Source: an uncultured Lachnospiraceae bacterium (GTDB lineage: Bacteria > Bacillota > Clostridia > Lachnospirales > Lachnospiraceae). From it: DNA of 9,839 nucleotides. The notes under the pieces were generated by a model, which was given only the letters and a program-made list of their open reading frames with translations, was not told where the DNA came from and ran no database searches. Of this stretch, positions 8,385 to 9,839 are shown in pieces (within the stretch, counting starts at the first letter, position 1; each line of letters opens with the position of its first letter). A program made the position numbers and the translations under genes. The stretch is taken from assembly GCA_910587715.1 (NCBI GenBank), contig CAJUMV010000074.1, positions 1-9,839 of the forward strand, in the 5' to 3' direction.

Positions 8385-8409
8385 ATTTTTTCTTTAAGCT
8401 CGATATTTG

Positions 8410-8438
8410 TTGCTGGCAAATAGTGAAATTGATATAAT
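8410..8438 (+). promoter_or_regulatory. Sigma-A type promoter for the intron cargo gene, with extended -10
   Basis: A perfect TATAAT -10 box at 8433-8438 is preceded by TG at the extended -10 position (8430-8431). A weak -35 box, TTGCTG (8410-8415), lies at the ideal 17-base spacing. Transcription should start near 8445, about 20 bases before the ATG at 8466, and the leader contains the ribosome site AGGGGG (8452-8457). It points against the tape measure transcript, so the gene can be expressed independently, for example in the lysogen. Confidence 0.7.
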
Positions 8439-8465
8439 AACCATAATAAATAGGGGGAATAATAA

Positions 8466-8912
8466 ATGAATTATAATGAAGCAAAACAATATTTGTATAA
8501 TGGCGATATCAATGTTAAAATTCCAGAGGAACCTTTAAACAATCTTTATATGGCTGTTACCGATGCTAAAAAGGAAGAGGGATTGAAGTTTATTAAAGAA
8601 TTAACAGCATGTGATGAGGATACCGCTAATTTATTATGGGTTGATTTAATGCGTGACTTTGGCTCTCTCGAAAATAACCCAATACTGCAAGCTCGGGAAA
8701 TGGGTGAAAAGGAACGAGCCCTACAAGAGTATAGAAAGAGAGAAGAGGAATACAAGTACCGAAACAACGCAGAGTGTCCCTACTGTCATTCCAAAAACAC
8801 AAAAAAGATATCCGGCTTTTCCAAGGCGGGAAGTGTGGCACTGTTTGGCGTGTTTGCCATGGGAAAAGTAGGCAAACAGTGGCACTGCAACCAGTGTAAA
8901 TCCGATTTCTGA
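8466..8912 (+). CDS. Zinc-ribbon protein of unknown function carried inside the intron
   Basis: A 148-residue, soluble-looking protein. Residues 1-60 are predicted helical. Residues 72-103 form a highly charged helix rich in Glu, Lys and Arg. Residues 104-148 form a zinc ribbon with CPYC (104-107) and CNQC (141-144), separated by a family-typical KKISGFSKAGSVALFGVFA stretch and then KQWH. Such C-terminal ribbons occur on many uncharacterised Firmicutes and phage proteins, and I do not know a demonstrated function. No nuclease signature (LAGLIDADG, GIY-YIG or HNH) is visible, so it is not an obvious homing endonuclease. The start is supported by AGGGGG eight bases upstream and a good promoter at 8410-8438. 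The region is visibly more AT-rich than the tail genes, suggesting a separate origin. It lies antisense to the intron RNA, making it an independently expressed, moron-like cargo. A regulatory, defence or host-fitness role is speculation. Confidence 0.8.
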   Translation: MNYNEAKQYLYNGDINVKIPEEPLNNLYMAVTDAKKEEGLKFIKELTACDEDTANLLWVDLMRDFGSLENNPILQAREMGEKERALQEYRKREEEYKYRNNAECPYCHSKNTKKISGFSKAGSVALFGVFAMGKVGKQWHCNQCKSDF

Positions 8913-8929
8913 ATCTATGCTCTCTTCAC

Positions 8930-8952
8930 AGGCTTTAGGTTTTCTAAAGCCT
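8930..8952 (+). terminator. Perfect nine-pair hairpin after the cargo gene, possible terminator
   Basis: AGGCTTTAG (8930-8938) pairs with CTAAAGCCT (8944-8952) around a five-base loop, 17 bases after the cargo stop codon. The following bases (TCACTTTAT) form only a poor T-tract, so termination on the plus strand would be inefficient unless helped. On the minus strand the same stem forms in the intron RNA between the P9 region and the 3' splice site, so it could instead, or also, be an accessory intron stem. Confidence 0.5.
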
Positions 8953-9019
8953 TCACTTTATCCAACCCGGACAACACAAGTGAGGCATTGTCAGCAACAT
9001 ACATAAGTATGACACGGTG

Positions 9020-9072
9020 CGGCATTGGATGTGCCGGCAGATTTTTTCTAGCAGGGCGGCAGAAACATGCCG
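9020..9072 (-). ncRNA. Two hairpins with identical arms in the P9 region of the intron
   Basis: Two successive stems use the same five-base arms, CGGCA with TGCCG: one at 9072-9057 with a six-base loop, one at 9036-9020 with a seven-base loop. Because the arms are identical, the outer copies could also pair with each other, so two folds are possible. They lie between the P9 stem and the cargo gene, where P9.1/P9.2 accessory stems are expected. Confidence 0.5.
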
Positions 9073-9084
9073 TGAAGGTGATAA

Positions 9085-9532
9085 GGAAGGGTCTGCGAAA
9101 CTTCCATATCACACTATACATTAGAAGCATTTTCAGTAAGGTAGAAAATACTCCGAGGATCGGTAGTCGTTGAACATCCATTCTCATGCACGGGTTTAGT
9201 CCCGTCTATAGGGGTTATGCCGTTAGAATGAAATCCTGAGAATGTGTGAAGCTGATTGCGTCTTGTGAACAGCACTTAGGCGTACCGCCTGTTTGCACAG
9301 TTGTTGCCATATGCCGAATATTCTGTTTTTTCCGCTTTCGCCCTGTCGCATCTATTGTCGCCAATTCTGCTTTAGTAGAATATTCATGGACGTGTCCCAG
9401 CAATTACTCCTCGTTGGTTTATTTTAAAACTCCCAAACGCACAGACTTGTACCGTGAACCGTTTTATCATTTCCTTGTCTGTGTTAGACCAACTTAAAAT
9501 TTAGGCAATTTTAAGTACCTTTCGGCAATCTA
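9085..9532 (-). ncRNA. Group I intron catalytic core
   Basis: Hand-paired elements in the order of the fold, minus strand: P1 ACUU (9535-9532) with AGGU (9520-9517). P2, a perfect ten-pair stem, ACTTAAAATT (9516-9507) with AATTTTAAGT (9501-9492). P3 CGAGGA (9413-9408) with TCCTCG (9159-9154). P4 GCTG (9401-9398) with CAGC (9254-9251). P5 GGACA (9397-9393) with TGTTC (9271-9267). P6 CATTCTCA (9244-9237) with TGAGAATG (9186-9179), capped by an ACGGG/CCCGT hairpin (9205-9190). P7 from GTTCAACGACTA (9175-9164) with TAGTGTG (9116-9110). P8 GTATTTTC (9151-9144) with GAAAATGC (9134-9127). P9 GGAAG (9105-9101) with CTTCC (9089-9085). The R-like box matches the AACGACUA version I recall from phage T4 td. 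The short P7-P3 joint lacks the P7.1 of typical IA introns, so the subgroup is open. The 3' strand of P7 has G where C is expected. Confidence 0.85.
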
Positions 9533-9839
9533 AGTTTTTAATGAATTTTGTGATGCCAATTCCTGCGCCAGCCAGTTCGGCAGAACCGAGGGGACCAAGG
9601 AAGCCGGTAATGGAATCCAGCACATTTACCGTGCCGTTCCCGAAATCCACGATCCCCTTTAACAGACCGTCGCCCGCAAGCGTGTCCGCGAACTGCTGGA
9701 AGGACGCTTTCAGACGGTCAAGAGAGTACTGGATCCCCTGTTCATATTCCTCCTGCGCCGCCAGAGCGGAGCCGGAAGCGTTCCCCGCCGACTGATAAGC
9801 AGTCTCGATGGCGGAGACATTGTTAAGGACAGAGCCGAG
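9533..9839 (-). CDS. Tape measure protein, exon 1 (5' end outside the window)
   Basis: Translation from 9839 leftwards is open for 102 codons and reads as tape measure protein. An Ala/Ser/Gly-rich segment is followed by YEQGIQYSLDRLKASFQQFA and then a KGIVDFGNGTVNVLDSITGF stretch, a pattern common in Firmicutes tape measures. It ends with GAGIGITKFIKN. Beyond codon position one at 9533 the frame runs into intron sequence and stops at 9503-9501 after a short unlike tail (DCRKVLKIA). The protein would end well before the coiled-coil body and the C-terminus unless the intron is removed. With exon 2 and the frameshifted part, the in-window protein alone is about 2,400 residues, already long for this family. 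Confidence 0.9.

Larger units (their letters stand above)
8366..9532 (-). mobile_element. Group I intron (about 1.17 kb) interrupting the tape measure gene
   Basis: The tape measure frame breaks off near 9533 and resumes near 8365 with an unrelated insert between. The insert's minus strand has an ordered group I fold (detailed in the core entry). For the 5' site, ACU|U pairs with the guide AGGU (9520-9517), giving the required U.G pair at 9533; this P1 is only four pairs. Requiring an exon-1 end after codon position one and a terminal intron G leaves 8366 as the first compatible 3' site, with 8363 next. Splicing 9533 to 8365 gives ...FIKN-C-ASINA... in one frame. There is no target duplication, no reverse transcriptase, no domain V and no tnpA/tnpB, arguing against a group II intron, an IS or an IStron. 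No homing endonuclease is present; the only cargo is an oppositely oriented zinc-ribbon gene. The exact splice sites are inference. Confidence 0.8.

Noticed and set aside
8466..8912. Cargo protein as a homing endonuclease (HNH with zinc ribbon)
   Set aside because: No HNH, LAGLIDADG or GIY-YIG signature is visible; the only motif is the CxxC...CxxC ribbon, and homing genes are usually on the sense strand.
8915..9187. 90-codon open frame on the minus strand inside the intron
   Set aside because: It overlaps P3', P7, P8 and P9 of the ribozyme core, has no convincing ribosome site and resembles no family I know. It is explained by structured RNA.
9215..9403. 62-codon minus-strand frame, considered as a TnpB-type zinc finger end (IStron)
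   Set aside because: The cysteines do not form a CxxC pair and there is no TnpB-like sequence. The region is the P4-P5-P6 part of the intron.
8385..9540. Group II intron or IS200/IS605 insertion
   Set aside because: There is no reverse transcriptase, domain V, transposase or terminal repeat. The paired P3-P8 core fits group I much better.
9501..9839. Exon 1 frame ending at 9501 taken as the natural end of the tape measure gene
   Set aside because: The final nine residues are intron-encoded and unlike the family, and the protein resumes in phase after the intron.
1..9839. tRNA genes, CRISPR arrays, attachment sites
   Set aside because: I found no cloverleaf, no regularly spaced direct repeats and no candidate att duplication when reading either strand.

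Overview
The window looks like part of a prophage, or an integrated siphovirus, from a Gram-positive host. A gut Clostridia/Lachnospiraceae-type bacterium is the best guess. The reasons are moderate GC content, strong AGGAGG-type ribosome binding sites, and tail proteins of the Firmicutes long-tailed siphovirus type. That host is inferred from protein style and was not tested by a search. Almost everything is on the minus strand, so the genes read from right to left in the order usual for a siphovirus tail module: tape measure protein, distal tail protein (Dit), tail-associated protein (Tal).

Right to left: (1) 9839-9533 (-) is an internal piece of the tape measure gene whose 5' end lies outside the window. 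(2) About 9532-8366 interrupts that gene. This is not a normal intergenic region: its minus strand carries a recognisable group I intron core (P2, P3, P4, P5, P6, P7, P8 and P9 can all be paired by hand). Downstream of the ribozyme core, within the intron, lies a more AT-rich cargo gene on the opposite strand (8466-8912, +). It has its own promoter and ribosome binding site and encodes a 148-residue protein ending in a zinc ribbon. (3) 8384-3822 (-) is the bulk of the tape measure protein. (4) At 3918-3912 (-) there is a textbook A_AAA_AAG slippery heptamer with a Shine-Dalgarno-like AAAGGA nine bases upstream. A -1 shift there joins the 1520-codon reading frame seamlessly to the next one (3825-1456), which carries the recognisable tape measure C-terminus. 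(5) A strong intergenic hairpin and a good ribosome binding site precede Dit (1392-520). (6) Dit overlaps the start of a Tal-like protein (523-20), which stops after about 167 codons, at a point where the family normally continues.

Together these genes build the tail tube and tip. The tape measure sets tube length, Dit forms the hub at the distal end, and Tal caps it. The window is unusual because producing one complete tape measure protein appears to need two non-standard events, RNA splicing and a ribosomal frameshift (unless the latter is a sequencing or mutational indel), while the intron carries an oppositely oriented, separately promoted gene. The Tal gene may be interrupted as well, but the window ends too soon to say by what.
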